A stretch of 60,361 nucleotides of DNA. Origin: Oscillibacter sp. UBA6647 (GTDB lineage Bacteria > Bacillota > Clostridia > Oscillospirales > Oscillospiraceae). Of this stretch, positions 33,763 to 41,769 are shown in pieces. The stretch lies in assembly GCA_002455655.1 (NCBI GenBank), contig DKLF01000044.1, forward strand, positions 1 to 60,361. Reading direction: 5' to 3'. A program made the translations under genes and the position numbers. The notes below the pieces were generated by a model. That model ran no database searches. It worked only from the letters and a program-made list of their open reading frames with translations, and was not told where the DNA came from. The number at the start of each line of letters is the position of its first letter. The first letter of the stretch is position 1.

Positions 33763-34931
33763 AGTATCAAATCTGCATTGTCACCGCCACCCGGGCGGAA
33801 TACGGTCTGCTGCGTCCCCTCATCCGTCGGGTGCAGCAGGACGAAACCCTGACGCTTTTGCTGGCGGTGACGGGCGCACATCTGGAACCGCGCTACGGCA
33901 ACACGGTGGAGGAAATCCGAAAGGACAACCTGCCCATTGACGCCTGCCTGCCCATTCTGACGGAGGGGGACACCCAGCAGGACGTTTCCTGCGTCATGGC
34001 CAACACCATCACCGCCTTTACCGCCTACTTTATGGAGCGAAAGCCGGACATGGTGGTGCTTCTGGGTGATCGCTATGAAACGCTGGGCGTGGCCATCGTC
34101 GCCCTGACCTGCCAAATCCCCATCTGCCACATCCACGGGGGAGAAACCACCGAAGGCGCCATGGATGAGGCCATTCGCCACTCTATTACTAAAATGAGCG
34201 CCCTGCATTTTACAGCCTGCGCGGCATATCGCAAGCGAGTCATTCAGTTGGGCGAGCAACCTGACCGGGTGTATAACGTAGGCGCGCTGGGGGTGGAGAA
34301 CATTCGGACGCTGTCGCTGCTGACAAAGGAAGAGGCAGGTGCGCAGATTGGCTTTTCACTGGCCGAGCCCTATGCCCTCATTACGTTCCATCCCGTCACC
34401 TTGGAGCAGCAGACCCAAGGCAAGCAGGTGCAGGCATTGTTTGCCGCGCTGGAGCAGTTCCCGCAGCTTCGCCTGCTTTTCACCAAGTCCAACGCCGACA
34501 GCGGGGGCATGGAAATCAACGCCCTGATCGACGCGTACGTGGACGCGCATCCCCAGCGGGCCATTGCCTTTTCCAGCATGGGCTATCTGCGGTATTTAAG
34601 CGCCATGCAGGGCTGCACCATGGTGCTGGGCAATTCCTCCAGCGGTATTTTGGAAGCGCCGGCCTTTCATGTGCCCACCGTGGACATCGGCGACCGGCAA
34701 AAAGGCCGCCTTGCGGCGGCCTCGATTATCCATTGCGAAGCGGAGCAGGAATCCATTGCGGCGGCCATCGCGCAGGCGCTCTCTCCCGCATTTCTCCAGC
34801 TTTGTTCCACGGTGGAAAACCCCTTTGGAAACGGACACACCTCAGAGCAAATTGTGTCCATCATGAAAGGAAGGCTGACCGAGGGGATCTCCCTGAAAAA
34901 GAAATTCTACGATGTGGGGTTTCTTGTGTAG
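33759..34931 (+). CDS. neuC: Hydrolysing NDP-GlcNAc 2-epimerase, NeuC/LegG family
   Basis: A 390-aa epimerase that frees the nucleotide and inverts C2, giving the NeuB substrate. Characteristic segments are IVTATRAEYGLLRPLIRR at the start, LLGDRYETLGVAI near 92, HIHGGETTEGAMDEAIRHSI near 121, and the C-terminal NSSSGILEAP near 290. The protein ends LKKKFYDVGFLV, close to the natural end of LegG-type enzymes, so it looks complete even though relic IS21 sequence begins about 25 bp after the stop. Last gene of the operon; a CMP-nonulosonate synthetase would be expected next but is absent. Confidence 0.94.
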   Translation: MKYQICIVTATRAEYGLLRPLIRRVQQDETLTLLLAVTGAHLEPRYGNTVEEIRKDNLPIDACLPILTEGDTQQDVSCVMANTITAFTAYFMERKPDMVVLLGDRYETLGVAIVALTCQIPICHIHGGETTEGAMDEAIRHSITKMSALHFTACAAYRKRVIQLGEQPDRVYNVGALGVENIRTLSLLTKEEAGAQIGFSLAEPYALITFHPVTLEQQTQGKQVQALFAALEQFPQLRLLFTKSNADSGGMEINALIDAYVDAHPQRAIAFSSMGYLRYLSAMQGCTMVLGNSSSGILEAPAFHVPTVDIGDRQKGRLAAASIIHCEAEQESIAAAIAQALSPAFLQLCSTVENPFGNGHTSEQIVSIMKGRLTEGISLKKKFYDVGFLV

Positions 34932-35431
34932 CTTAAAAAAGTAATTTGAATATATAACATCAGCTCCACCTTTTTCAGCGTCCCCAAGAAATTGTTCAGC
35001 GTACCACGTCTGTTCTTTTCCAGCAGGATGTTAGCAAGGGCTGGGGCGGTAAAGAACCGTACCCACCGTCCTTCTTGGCAGGCTTTCAAGGCGAGGGCAG
35101 TTGCCAAATGTGTCTTGCCAGTGCCAACAGCACCCATAAAAACGAGGTTTTCTTTCGGCGCAAGGAACTGTAAATCTTCCATGTACTCCCGCGTCAGACC
35201 AACAAAAATCTCAAGATCAGATTTCCACTCAAAGTCATCCAGCGTTTTCAGCACTTGGAATCCGGCTGTCTTCACCATGCGGTTAATGCGGTTGGCCTCT
35301 CGCTCTCGCATCTCCACCATCAGAAGGTCGGTCACATACTGTTCGGGGTTCATGTACTCCACGGAGCGCCATTCTTTTGCCAAACCGCCGAGTTTCAGAG
35401 TCCGCATCATCTGCTCAATCTGTTCATCCAT
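34907..35431 (-). pseudogene. istB: Truncated IstB-like ATPase of an IS21-family element
   Basis: The minus-strand frame from 35431 reads as the N-terminal two-thirds of IstB: MDEQIEQMMRTLKLGGLAKE, the YVTDLLMVEMRERE region, and the Walker A motif FMGAVGTGKTHLATALALKA. Similarity ends near 34957, where the frame runs into unrelated sequence; full-length IstB is about 250 aa with Walker B and sensor motifs missing here. Its ATG overlaps the stop of the istA remnant as in intact IS21 elements. Confidence 0.85.
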
Positions 35432-35620
35432 GAGCCCCACCTCCTGCCGTCAAGCCATCGTAGACCGAGAGGTTGGGGTTGTAGTTCAGCGCAGGGGCAT
35501 TGGAAATTATCTTCAGCGGTTCATGCCGGTATTTTTTCTTGGCAATTATGCAATAGCACTGCCGCATACTGTCGGCATCGGTGCGGCCATTCATTCCAGC
35601 AAGCTCCAAAATATCGTCGC
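35424..35620 (-). pseudogene. istA: C-terminal remnant of an IS21 transposase (IstA)
   Basis: The minus-strand frame ending at 35424 encodes DADSMRQCYCIIAKKKYRHE, then EPLKIISNAPALNYNPNLSV and YDGLTAGG, the typical C-terminus of IstA. Everything upstream (the HTH and DDE domains) is missing and is replaced by a relic on the other strand. The position of the break near 35620 is approximate. Confidence 0.72.
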
Positions 35621-35624
35621 AGAC

Positions 35625-35923
35625 TATCAGTTCATGAATGAGCGGTACGATGCTTGCAACGTCGGCCTGCAAGAAAAGGTGGACGCCATTGAAAAGCGCC
35701 GGAAGCTGGACACCAACACAACGAGTACCCAGCGTTATATCAAGGCAGCTATTCAAAAGATTGTCACGGAAAAAAGTTCGATGACTTCTGCGGCCAGCTG
35801 TTGAAGCATATGACGGTTTACGCCGACAGCAGGGTAAAGGTAGCCCTCAAATTACTGCCTTCCCAGTGGTTTTATCTGCTGGATAGGCTGGAACAATTTC
35901 ATACCAAAATGGGGGCGCATTAA
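35625..35923 (+). pseudogene. Frameshifted C-terminal remnant of a site-specific recombinase
   Basis: On the plus strand a helical segment (DYQFMNERYDACNVGLQEKV, then TQRYIKAAIQKIVTEK) continues, after a one-base frameshift in an A run near 35771, as KKFDDFCGQLLKHMTVYADS and ends at the stop at 35923. The coiled coil followed by a final beta segment resembles the C-terminus of large serine recombinases of conjugative elements. The catalytic and zinc domains are absent. Family assignment is tentative. Confidence 0.45.
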
Positions 35924-36629
35924 GCTTCTTTTTTGCCTGCTGTGGATCATTTACTTGGATTCATATGTCGTGCTTTACTATTTTAATTAAATGGAATATT
36001 CCGACTTTGCATTGCACACAGCTCTTTCAAACAGCTCATGACCCCGGCGGTCGAAAGTTGATAATCATTGCGTACGATTTCGCGTATGCCCGCTGACCTT
36101 ATTAATTTGGGGACGTACACCTGCCTGTCCCCATTTTGTTAACCGTTGCAGAGAAATCATGGAAATTCTATGAAACAGCCAGAATTAATTACACACGATT
36201 TATGCGGTAATAACCTGGGAACGAGAAAAACAAGCAACATTTAGAACCAATAAAATTTCTAAAAGCAGTGGCTTGGCATGGGCAACAATCCCATGGTCGG
36301 CGCAACTGTTGCCGTCGCCGTTGCCGTGGCAGAGAGCAAAAAGTAATCAAAAAGCGGCTGCTTTTCCGAACTTTTCAGAGCAAATCAAAGCCCCCGATTC
36401 CGTCTGGAATCGGGGGCTATTGGCGTTTTGTTTGCAATTTGTCCACCGGGCATTTTTCCCGTAAGGCACCCGGAAGCGGGCGCGCACATTAGGTTAAACG
36501 GCATAGGGAGGTGGGCGATTGGAGGGGGCGAAGCCTGTTCCCTTTGAAAGAATCAGAAAGAGGTGTGCGTTCCCCTTTGCCGCCGTCTTGACCGCAGCAC
36601 TATACAAGGTCGGGCAGTATAGAGCACGC
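35924..36629. other. Gene-poor stretch with two hairpins
   Basis: No convincing gene is seen. Frames at 36268-36492 and 36519-36761 lack family signals. The stretch carries an inverted repeat ggggac/gtcccc at 36109-36132 and a strong 13-bp hairpin at 36389-36418. With the IS21 and recombinase relics it looks like an eroded insertion region separating the glycan operon from the next genes. Confidence 0.5.
36389..36418. terminator. Strong hairpin in the gap
   Basis: A perfect 13-bp stem (36389-36401 with 36406-36418) with a 4-nt loop. It is followed on the plus strand by a loose T-rich run and on the minus strand by a weaker one. It could end plus-strand transcription coming from the relic region, or minus-strand transcription from the decarboxylase gene. 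Confidence 0.55.
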
Positions 36630-37979
36630 TCAGCGCTCTCTGATAACCTCAGCGGAGGAGATTCCGTAGTAAGCAAACACCTCCACCGCGCTCTGGGAAA
36701 TGCGCTCGCCGCCCACCACCACGGGAACCGCGGGAGGACAGCCGACGGTGGGCGCGGCTAGAATGCGGCCTGCCGCCAGTGAAGCGGGAACGGATTCGCT
36801 GGGTGCGAAGGCCGCTTTTCGGGGAGAGCAGACCGCTTCCGGTGGAAGAAGAGGCGGACAACGGCGCAGAAGCGCCTTTTGGCGAGAGTTTCTCCCGAGG
36901 GCGGATAAAATCCGGGTGAAATCCTGCTCTGTGTTTTCCGGCGTGGCCATCAGCACGGTAAAGCCCGGGTCGGCATACTCGCATTCCACCTTGCCCTGCC
37001 GCAGCAGCGCCGCCAGCTCTTTCCCGTCCCAACCGCTTTCTGCGGCGGCGAACGTGAGCTTCATGGGGTCGCTCTCGGCAATGCTCCAGCCGTTGTCCCG
37101 CAGGGTGGCTCGAAGGTCCTCCAGCCGCGCCGCACAGGCTGCCAAACGGTTTGGGTAAACCTCTTCCAGATGGCGATTTGCAAGATCCAGAGATTGCAGA
37201 ATCAGATAGGAGGGACTGGTGGAGCCGAACAGCGCCAACGCGCGCTTTCCGTTTTTTATAAAATCCGCCGGAGCCTGCGGGCTCACATGAAGATACGCCC
37301 CGCCGGTCAACACCGGCAGTGTTTTATGGGCGGAGTCACAGCACAGATCGGCGCCCATATCAATGGGGTGGGCGCTGTGGGGCAGAAATTTGAGGTAAGC
37401 GCCGTGCGCGCCGTCTACCACAAGAGGAACGCCAAACCGATGGGCAGTTTCTGCCAGCGCCGCAATGTCCGGCGTGTTTCCCAAATAGTCCGGCGCGGTA
37501 AGATACACCGCAACAGGAGGACGGGACAGACGCTTGAGAACCTCCTCCAGCTGCCGGGAGGATACACTGCATCGGCACAGAGAGAAAGAAGCATCCTCCG
37601 GCCAGAGCCAGACAATTTCCACATCCAGCAGAGCAGCCGCCAGCACAAAGGACTGATGTGCGTTTCGGGCGGCGACGATCACCGGGCGCTCGCCGCCGGA
37701 CGGGGCGTGGAGCATGGACAGATACAGCATCGCTCGAATGCATTGAGACGAGCCTTCCGTGGAGTAGAAGGTGGCAGCGGTTCCGAACAGGGCGGCAGCA
37801 TTTCGCTCGCTGCGGGCAATGATGCCGTCGGCCTGATACAGCGCATCCGCGCCCGCAATCTCCGTAATGTCCAACTGCTCGCAACCCAGCGGCCCGCGGC
37901 CCTTGTGCCCGGGCATATGCAGCCGGGAGGCGTCGCTTTGCAGATAGGCGCTTACAAAGTCCGCAATGGGGGTTTCCAT
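36630..37979 (-). CDS. Orn/Lys/Arg decarboxylase-family PLP enzyme
   Basis: A 449-aa fold-type I PLP enzyme. It has SRLHMPGHKGRGPLG near residue 18, TEGSSQCIRAML near 74, VVDGAHGAYLKFLPH near 191 and the PLP-lysine segment DSAHKTLPVLTGGAYLH near 214. The C-terminal part ends in APTVGCPPAVPVVVGGERIS, the PPG-type segment of the family C-terminal domain. It is related to YaaO and to the SpeA encoded 3 kb away but is shorter and divergent, so the substrate is uncertain (arginine, lysine or ornithine, or a non-decarboxylase role). The start is 24 nt downstream of the scfB stop. Confidence 0.83.
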   Translation of the reverse strand: METPIADFVSAYLQSDASRLHMPGHKGRGPLGCEQLDITEIAGADALYQADGIIARSERNAAALFGTAATFYSTEGSSQCIRAMLYLSMLHAPSGGERPVIVAARNAHQSFVLAAALLDVEIVWLWPEDASFSLCRCSVSSRQLEEVLKRLSRPPVAVYLTAPDYLGNTPDIAALAETAHRFGVPLVVDGAHGAYLKFLPHSAHPIDMGADLCCDSAHKTLPVLTGGAYLHVSPQAPADFIKNGKRALALFGSTSPSYLILQSLDLANRHLEEVYPNRLAACAARLEDLRATLRDNGWSIAESDPMKLTFAAAESGWDGKELAALLRQGKVECEYADPGFTVLMATPENTEQDFTRILSALGRNSRQKALLRRCPPLLPPEAVCSPRKAAFAPSESVPASLAAGRILAAPTVGCPPAVPVVVGGERISQSAVEVFAYYGISSAEVIRER

Positions 37980-38003
37980 ACTGTGTACCTCCCGGTTTTC
38001 TGC

Positions 38004-39383
38004 TTATTTGCCCAGACTTTCCGCCACCTGAATCATAATAGAGCACTCCATGCGCTTTCGGAACAGCTCGCAGCCATAAGCGTATGTGCCGCAGAGAGAG
38101 CCGGTGGCGTGGTATGCGTTGGCAGCGCATCCCCCGGAGCAATACAGCTTGGCCCAGCAGTCCGCACATTCGGGTCTGGAATATGCGTTGCAGCTGCGAA
38201 ATTCCTCCTGAATTGCGGAGTTGTCAACACCGTTCCAGATGTCTCCCAACCGGAACTGCTCATCACCGACAAACTGATGACAGGGGTACAAATCTCCCCA
38301 AGGCGTCACGGCCATGTACTCTGTTCCGGACCCGCAGCCGGAAATGCGCTTGTAAATACAAGGCCCGCCGGAAAGGTCAAGCATGTAGTGATAGAAGGTA
38401 AAGGGCTGGCCAGACTGCTTCCGCTCCAGCATCTCCTTGGCAAGCCGCTCATACTGCTCCAATACGATGGGAAGGTCCTCCTGCGTCAGGGCGGCGGGAG
38501 CGGATGGGGCGCAGACGACCGGCTCCATGCTCAGCTCGGTAAAGCCCATATCCAGCATCGCGTGGATATCGTTGAGAAAGTCAGGATTTGCGTGAGTGAA
38601 GGTGCCGCGCATATAGTAGTTTTTGTTTTCTCTGGCCTGCACCAGCTTTTGGAACTTGGGGACAATGCGCTCCCAGCTTCCGTTGCCGGCGTAATCCACC
38701 CGACAGCGGTCGTGAATTTCTTTACGCCCATCCAACGATAAAACAACATTGCTCATCTCTCGATTGGAAAAGTCAATTACATCGTCGTCGATCAGCATTC
38801 CGTTGGTGGTAAGGGTGAAACGGAAGTTTTTATGGGCATCCTTTTCGATGCTGCGGGCATACATCACCAGCCACTTTACAACGTCCCAGTTCATCAGCGG
38901 TTCTCCGCCAAAAAAGTCCACCTCAAGATTTGTGCGGCTGCCGGAGTGCTCCACCAGGTAGTCCAGCGCGCGCTTTCCCACCTCAAAGCTCATCACCGCG
39001 CGGTCCCCATGATACTCTCCCTGACTTGCAAAGCAATAGGCGCAATTGAGGTTGCAGGTGTGGGCCACATGCAGGCACAGCGCCTTTACCACGCCGTTGC
39101 TGCGCTCCTTAAAGATGTCGGCCAGCGGCTCAAATGTATCGGGAGTAAAAAGCTTGCCGACGCGCTCCAGCTCCGCCACATCCTCAAGGCACACGCGAAG
39201 CTCCGCTTCATTGACGTCGGGGCGGTCGCTGTATTTTTCCAGCAGATAAGTAATAATTTCATCGGCGCTTTTTTCGCGGTATAAGGAAATCACGTCGTAA
39301 GCCACCTCGTCCACCGCGTGAATCGCGCCGGAGCAGGTGTCCAAAACGATGTTGCAGCCATTGAGCTGATATTGATGTACCAT
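38004..39383 (-). CDS. scfB: Radical-SAM SCIFF peptide maturase
   Basis: A 459-aa radical-SAM/SPASM protein that forms thioether crosslinks in the SCIFF peptide. The radical-SAM cluster motif is CNLNCAYC near residue 109, and VDFFGGEPLMNWDVV follows near 155. The SPASM cysteines cluster in the C-terminal third (GGPCIYKRISGCGSG, then CADCWAKLYCSGGCAANAYH). The N-terminal region (MVHQYQLNGCNIVLD) is the peptide-recognition type typical of this maturase. The precursor gene scfA lies immediately upstream, separated by a terminator-like hairpin. Confidence 0.95.
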   Translation of the reverse strand: MVHQYQLNGCNIVLDTCSGAIHAVDEVAYDVISLYREKSADEIITYLLEKYSDRPDVNEAELRVCLEDVAELERVGKLFTPDTFEPLADIFKERSNGVVKALCLHVAHTCNLNCAYCFASQGEYHGDRAVMSFEVGKRALDYLVEHSGSRTNLEVDFFGGEPLMNWDVVKWLVMYARSIEKDAHKNFRFTLTTNGMLIDDDVIDFSNREMSNVVLSLDGRKEIHDRCRVDYAGNGSWERIVPKFQKLVQARENKNYYMRGTFTHANPDFLNDIHAMLDMGFTELSMEPVVCAPSAPAALTQEDLPIVLEQYERLAKEMLERKQSGQPFTFYHYMLDLSGGPCIYKRISGCGSGTEYMAVTPWGDLYPCHQFVGDEQFRLGDIWNGVDNSAIQEEFRSCNAYSRPECADCWAKLYCSGGCAANAYHATGSLCGTYAYGCELFRKRMECSIMIQVAESLGK

Positions 39384-39407
39384 AGTTCCTCCATGTTATC
39401 CGTTATA

Positions 39408-39438
39408 AAAAAATGCCGCCGTTCCGGCGGCATTTTTT
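39408..39438 (-). terminator. Attenuating terminator between scfA and scfB
   Basis: A 12-13-bp stem (about 39408-39420 with 39426-39438) with a 5-nt loop and A/T runs on both sides lies after the scfA stop (39450) and before the scfB start (39383). It reads as an intrinsic terminator on the minus strand. It would give abundant short scfA message with limited read-through into scfB, a common arrangement for peptide precursors. Confidence 0.8.
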
Positions 39439-39449
39439 ATCAGCTTTTC

Positions 39450-39596
39450 TTACTTGCCAGCGTTTTCACACTTCTGGTTGGCAATACCGCAGCTGGTCTT
39501 GCAGGCGGACTGGCAGGAAGTCTGGCACTCGCCGCAGCCGCCGTGCTTGGCGCTTTCGCAGAGATTACGGGTTTCAAGCGTCTTGATTCTTTCCAT
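39450..39596 (-). CDS. scfA: Six-cysteine SCIFF peptide precursor
   Basis: A 48-aa peptide beginning MERIKTLETRNLCESAKHGG with the conserved core ECQTSCQSACKTSCGIANQ, the signature of the SCIFF ribosomal peptide found in nearly all Clostridia. Cysteines are at positions 13, 21, 24, 28, 32, 36 and 43. The ATG at 39596 is chosen because it gives the family N-terminus and has a GGAG site; the frame opens earlier, at 39641. Thioether crosslinks would be installed by ScfB. Confidence 0.93.
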   Translation of the reverse strand: MERIKTLETRNLCESAKHGGCGECQTSCQSACKTSCGIANQKCENAGK

Positions 39597-39851
39597 AATA
39601 CAAATCTCCATTTCTGCCTGGGCGGTCACCGATGATACCACAGACTGTTTAATTACTATTTAGCTTGAAATTTATATCATATTTCGGCTGAATTGTCAAG
39701 AAAACGCATGGAAAGCAATTACCGTTTTAAACCGATCCGCGTAAATTTTAGTTCCCGGCAGTCAATGTATCAGTGGAGAAAAATATTCGCAGGATTGGCG
39801 GGCCCTGCGCCGCAAATAGAACTGCAGGAAAAAATTTCATTCACAAATCTA

Positions 39852-39880
39852 TTGACAAATTGTCGAAAACATGTCATATT
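39852..39880 (+). promoter_or_regulatory. Promoter of the polyamine operon leader
   Basis: A perfect TTGACA -35 box (39852-39857) and a CATATT -10 box (39875-39880) are separated by 17 nt. Transcription would start near 39887, giving an untranslated leader of about 415 nt before speA. Confidence 0.6.
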
Positions 39881-39886
39881 TATGCG

Positions 39887-40250
39887 CATCTTATAAAAAT
39901 GAGGAGTAAAGAGTTCATTAGCGAATACTGGGACCACTCCCTCGGGAGTTGAGGCCATACGGACAGCCGGGTCCACTGCCGATTGGTGGTTTTCCGCCTC
40001 TTATTGATTGAGTTAAAATCTCAAATTTTATAAGTTGGTTACTTCATAACCAAAATGCGTGATTGCGCAGACTTGTGAAACGGTCAATAAAGAGTAGTAA
40101 AAGTATGATTGCTATATAGACTCTAAAGTACCCTCTGAATATCCGCTCTGTTCTTTTCGGATTTTGATTTTATGGCTTTGCGGGAGATTGTCCCGGGGAT
40201 GCCGCAGGATTTTTTCGAAAAATACGATGGAGTTGTGAGAACAGGTTTCA
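39887..40250 (+). ncRNA. Structured 5' leader of the polyamine operon (candidate regulatory RNA)
   Basis: Between the promoter and the terminator ahead of speA the sequence has several short helices: actccc/gggagt at about 39938-39951, ggacc/ggtcc enclosing it (about 39931 and 39971), and ccac/gtgg near 39977-39991. An outer gagg/cctc pairing may close the domain at about 40000, and a ggtta/taacc hairpin lies near 40034. The rest to 40250 is AT-rich. A 17-codon frame (MRSKEFISEYWDHSLGS) starts at 39900 but lacks a ribosome binding site. No known riboswitch signature was matched by eye. Function as an attenuator is inferred from the terminator position. Confidence 0.4.
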
Positions 40251-40290
40251 AACACAAGCTGTGTAATGACAGCTTGTGTTTTTTGTTTTT
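40251..40290 (+). terminator. Intrinsic terminator/attenuator directly before speA
   Basis: A perfect 12-bp stem (40251-40262 with 40269-40280), a 6-nt loop and a T-rich tail (40281-40290). It ends only 12 nt before the speA ATG (40303), so read-through or antitermination is needed for expression from the upstream promoter. Confidence 0.9.
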
Positions 40291-40302
40291 ACGAGGTGTT
40301 AT

Positions 40303-41769
40303 ATGGAGAAGGAAACAAAGCTAAATCAGAGTCGTGCGCCTATTTACGAGGCTTTGCAGACATTTCGCCAGATGCGGGTGATGCCGTTCGACGTTCCGGG
40401 ACACAAGCGGGGCAGGGGCAACCCGGAGTTGACGGAATTTCTGGGCGAGCGATGCATCAGCATTGACGTCAACAGCATGAAGCCGCTGGATAACCTCTGC
40501 CACCCGATTTCTGTGATCCGGGAAGCGGAAGAGCTGGCGGCGGACGCATTCGGCGCCGCCCATGCCTTTTTGATGGTGGGAGGAACCACAAGCTCGGTGC
40601 AGAGCATGGTACTTTCCACCTGCAAGCGCGGCGATAAGATTATCCTGCCGCGAAATGTGCATCAAAGCGTCATCAACGCGCTGGTCCTGTGCGGCGCGAT
40701 CCCGGTCTATGTAAATCCGGAGGTGGATCAGCGCTTGGGAATCTCTTTGGGGATGAAACGGGAACAGGTCGCCAAGGCAATTCAGGAAAACCCGGACGCG
40801 GTTGCGGTTTTGGTGAATAACCCGACCTACTATGGAATTTGCAGCAACCTCAGGGCAATTGTGAAAATGGCGCACGAGGCCGGGATGTACTGTTTGGCAG
40901 ACGAAGCGCATGGCACGCATTTTTACTTCGGAGAGGACATGCCCGTTTCCGCTATGGCAGCGGGAGCGGATATGGCGTCTGTTTCCATGCACAAAAGCGG
41001 CGGCAGTCTGACACAGTCGAGCCTGCTGCTGATCGGGCCGGGGATGCAGGAAGGATATGTCCGCAAGATCATCAACCTGACACAGACCACCTCCGGAAGT
41101 TATCTGCTGATGTCCAGCCTTGATATCAGCCGCCGCAATCTGGCCCTGCGCGGCAGGACTGTGTTTCAGCAGGTGACGGCGATGGCGGAGTATGCCAGAG
41201 AGGAGATCAATGCCGTCGGCGGATACTATGCGTTTGGAAGAGAGTGTGTGAACGGGGACTCTGTGTTTGACTTTGACCCCACCAAGCTCAGTGTCCACAC
41301 CCGTGATATCGGACTGGCCGGGATCGAGGTGTACGACCTTCTGCGCGACGAGTATGATATTCAAATTGAATTTGGCGATATCGGCAATATCCTCGCCTAC
41401 CTCTCCATCGGGGACCGTCCGCAGGAGGTGGAGCGGCTGGTCAGTGCGCTGGCGGAGATCCGCAGACGCTATCAGACGGACAGCGGCGGACTGATGAATC
41501 AGGAATACATTGCGCCCGAGGTTGTCATGAGCCCGCAGGATGCGTTTTACGCCTCGAAAAAAAGTGTTCCGCTGGTGGAGAGCACCGGATGCATCTGCAG
41601 CGAGTTTGTCATGTGTTATCCGCCGGGGATTCCCGTTGTCGCACCCGGGGAGCGCATCACGTCCGAGGTGCTCCAATATATCCAATACGCGAAAGCAAAG
41701 GGGTGCTCCATGACCGGACCCGAAGACCCCAATATTGAGAAAATCAATATCTTACAGGAGGAACACTGA
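40303..41769 (+). CDS. speA: Arginine decarboxylase (Orn/Lys/Arg family)
   Basis: A 488-aa PLP decarboxylase of the aspartate-aminotransferase fold. It has VMPFDVPGHKRGRGN near residue 26, LMVGGTTSSVQSMVL near 87, the PLP aspartate region YCLADEAHGTHFYFG near 197, the Schiff-base segment VSMHKSGGSLTQSS near 227, and the C-terminal CYPPGIPVVAPGERI. It would make agmatine from arginine, which the ureohydrolase in the same operon can convert to putrescine. The ATG at 40303 has a GAGGTG site. It overlaps speE by 1 nt. Confidence 0.92.
   Translation: MEKETKLNQSRAPIYEALQTFRQMRVMPFDVPGHKRGRGNPELTEFLGERCISIDVNSMKPLDNLCHPISVIREAEELAADAFGAAHAFLMVGGTTSSVQSMVLSTCKRGDKIILPRNVHQSVINALVLCGAIPVYVNPEVDQRLGISLGMKREQVAKAIQENPDAVAVLVNNPTYYGICSNLRAIVKMAHEAGMYCLADEAHGTHFYFGEDMPVSAMAAGADMASVSMHKSGGSLTQSSLLLIGPGMQEGYVRKIINLTQTTSGSYLLMSSLDISRRNLALRGRTVFQQVTAMAEYAREEINAVGGYYAFGRECVNGDSVFDFDPTKLSVHTRDIGLAGIEVYDLLRDEYDIQIEFGDIGNILAYLSIGDRPQEVERLVSALAEIRRRYQTDSGGLMNQEYIAPEVVMSPQDAFYASKKSVPLVESTGCICSEFVMCYPPGIPVVAPGERITSEVLQYIQYAKAKGCSMTGPEDPNIEKINILQEEH

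Noticed and set aside
36100..36135. Inverted repeat as an attachment site or REP element
   Set aside because: Only a 6-bp stem and no second copy was noticed in the window.
37170..38741. 523-codon plus-strand frame
   Set aside because: Opposite the decarboxylase-family gene and scfB, both well supported; no family features.
39900..39953. 17-codon frame in the speA leader as a leader peptide
   Set aside because: No ribosome binding site and no run of regulatory codons such as Arg; mentioned in the leader entry but not called as a gene.
39887..40010. Known riboswitch (guanidine-I, yybP-ykoY, ZTP or T-box) in the speA leader
   Set aside because: The diagnostic conserved sequences of these classes are not present; only the opening gaggagta loosely recalls yybP-ykoY.
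40321..41685. 454-codon minus-strand frame
   Set aside because: Mirror of speA; no start signals or motifs.
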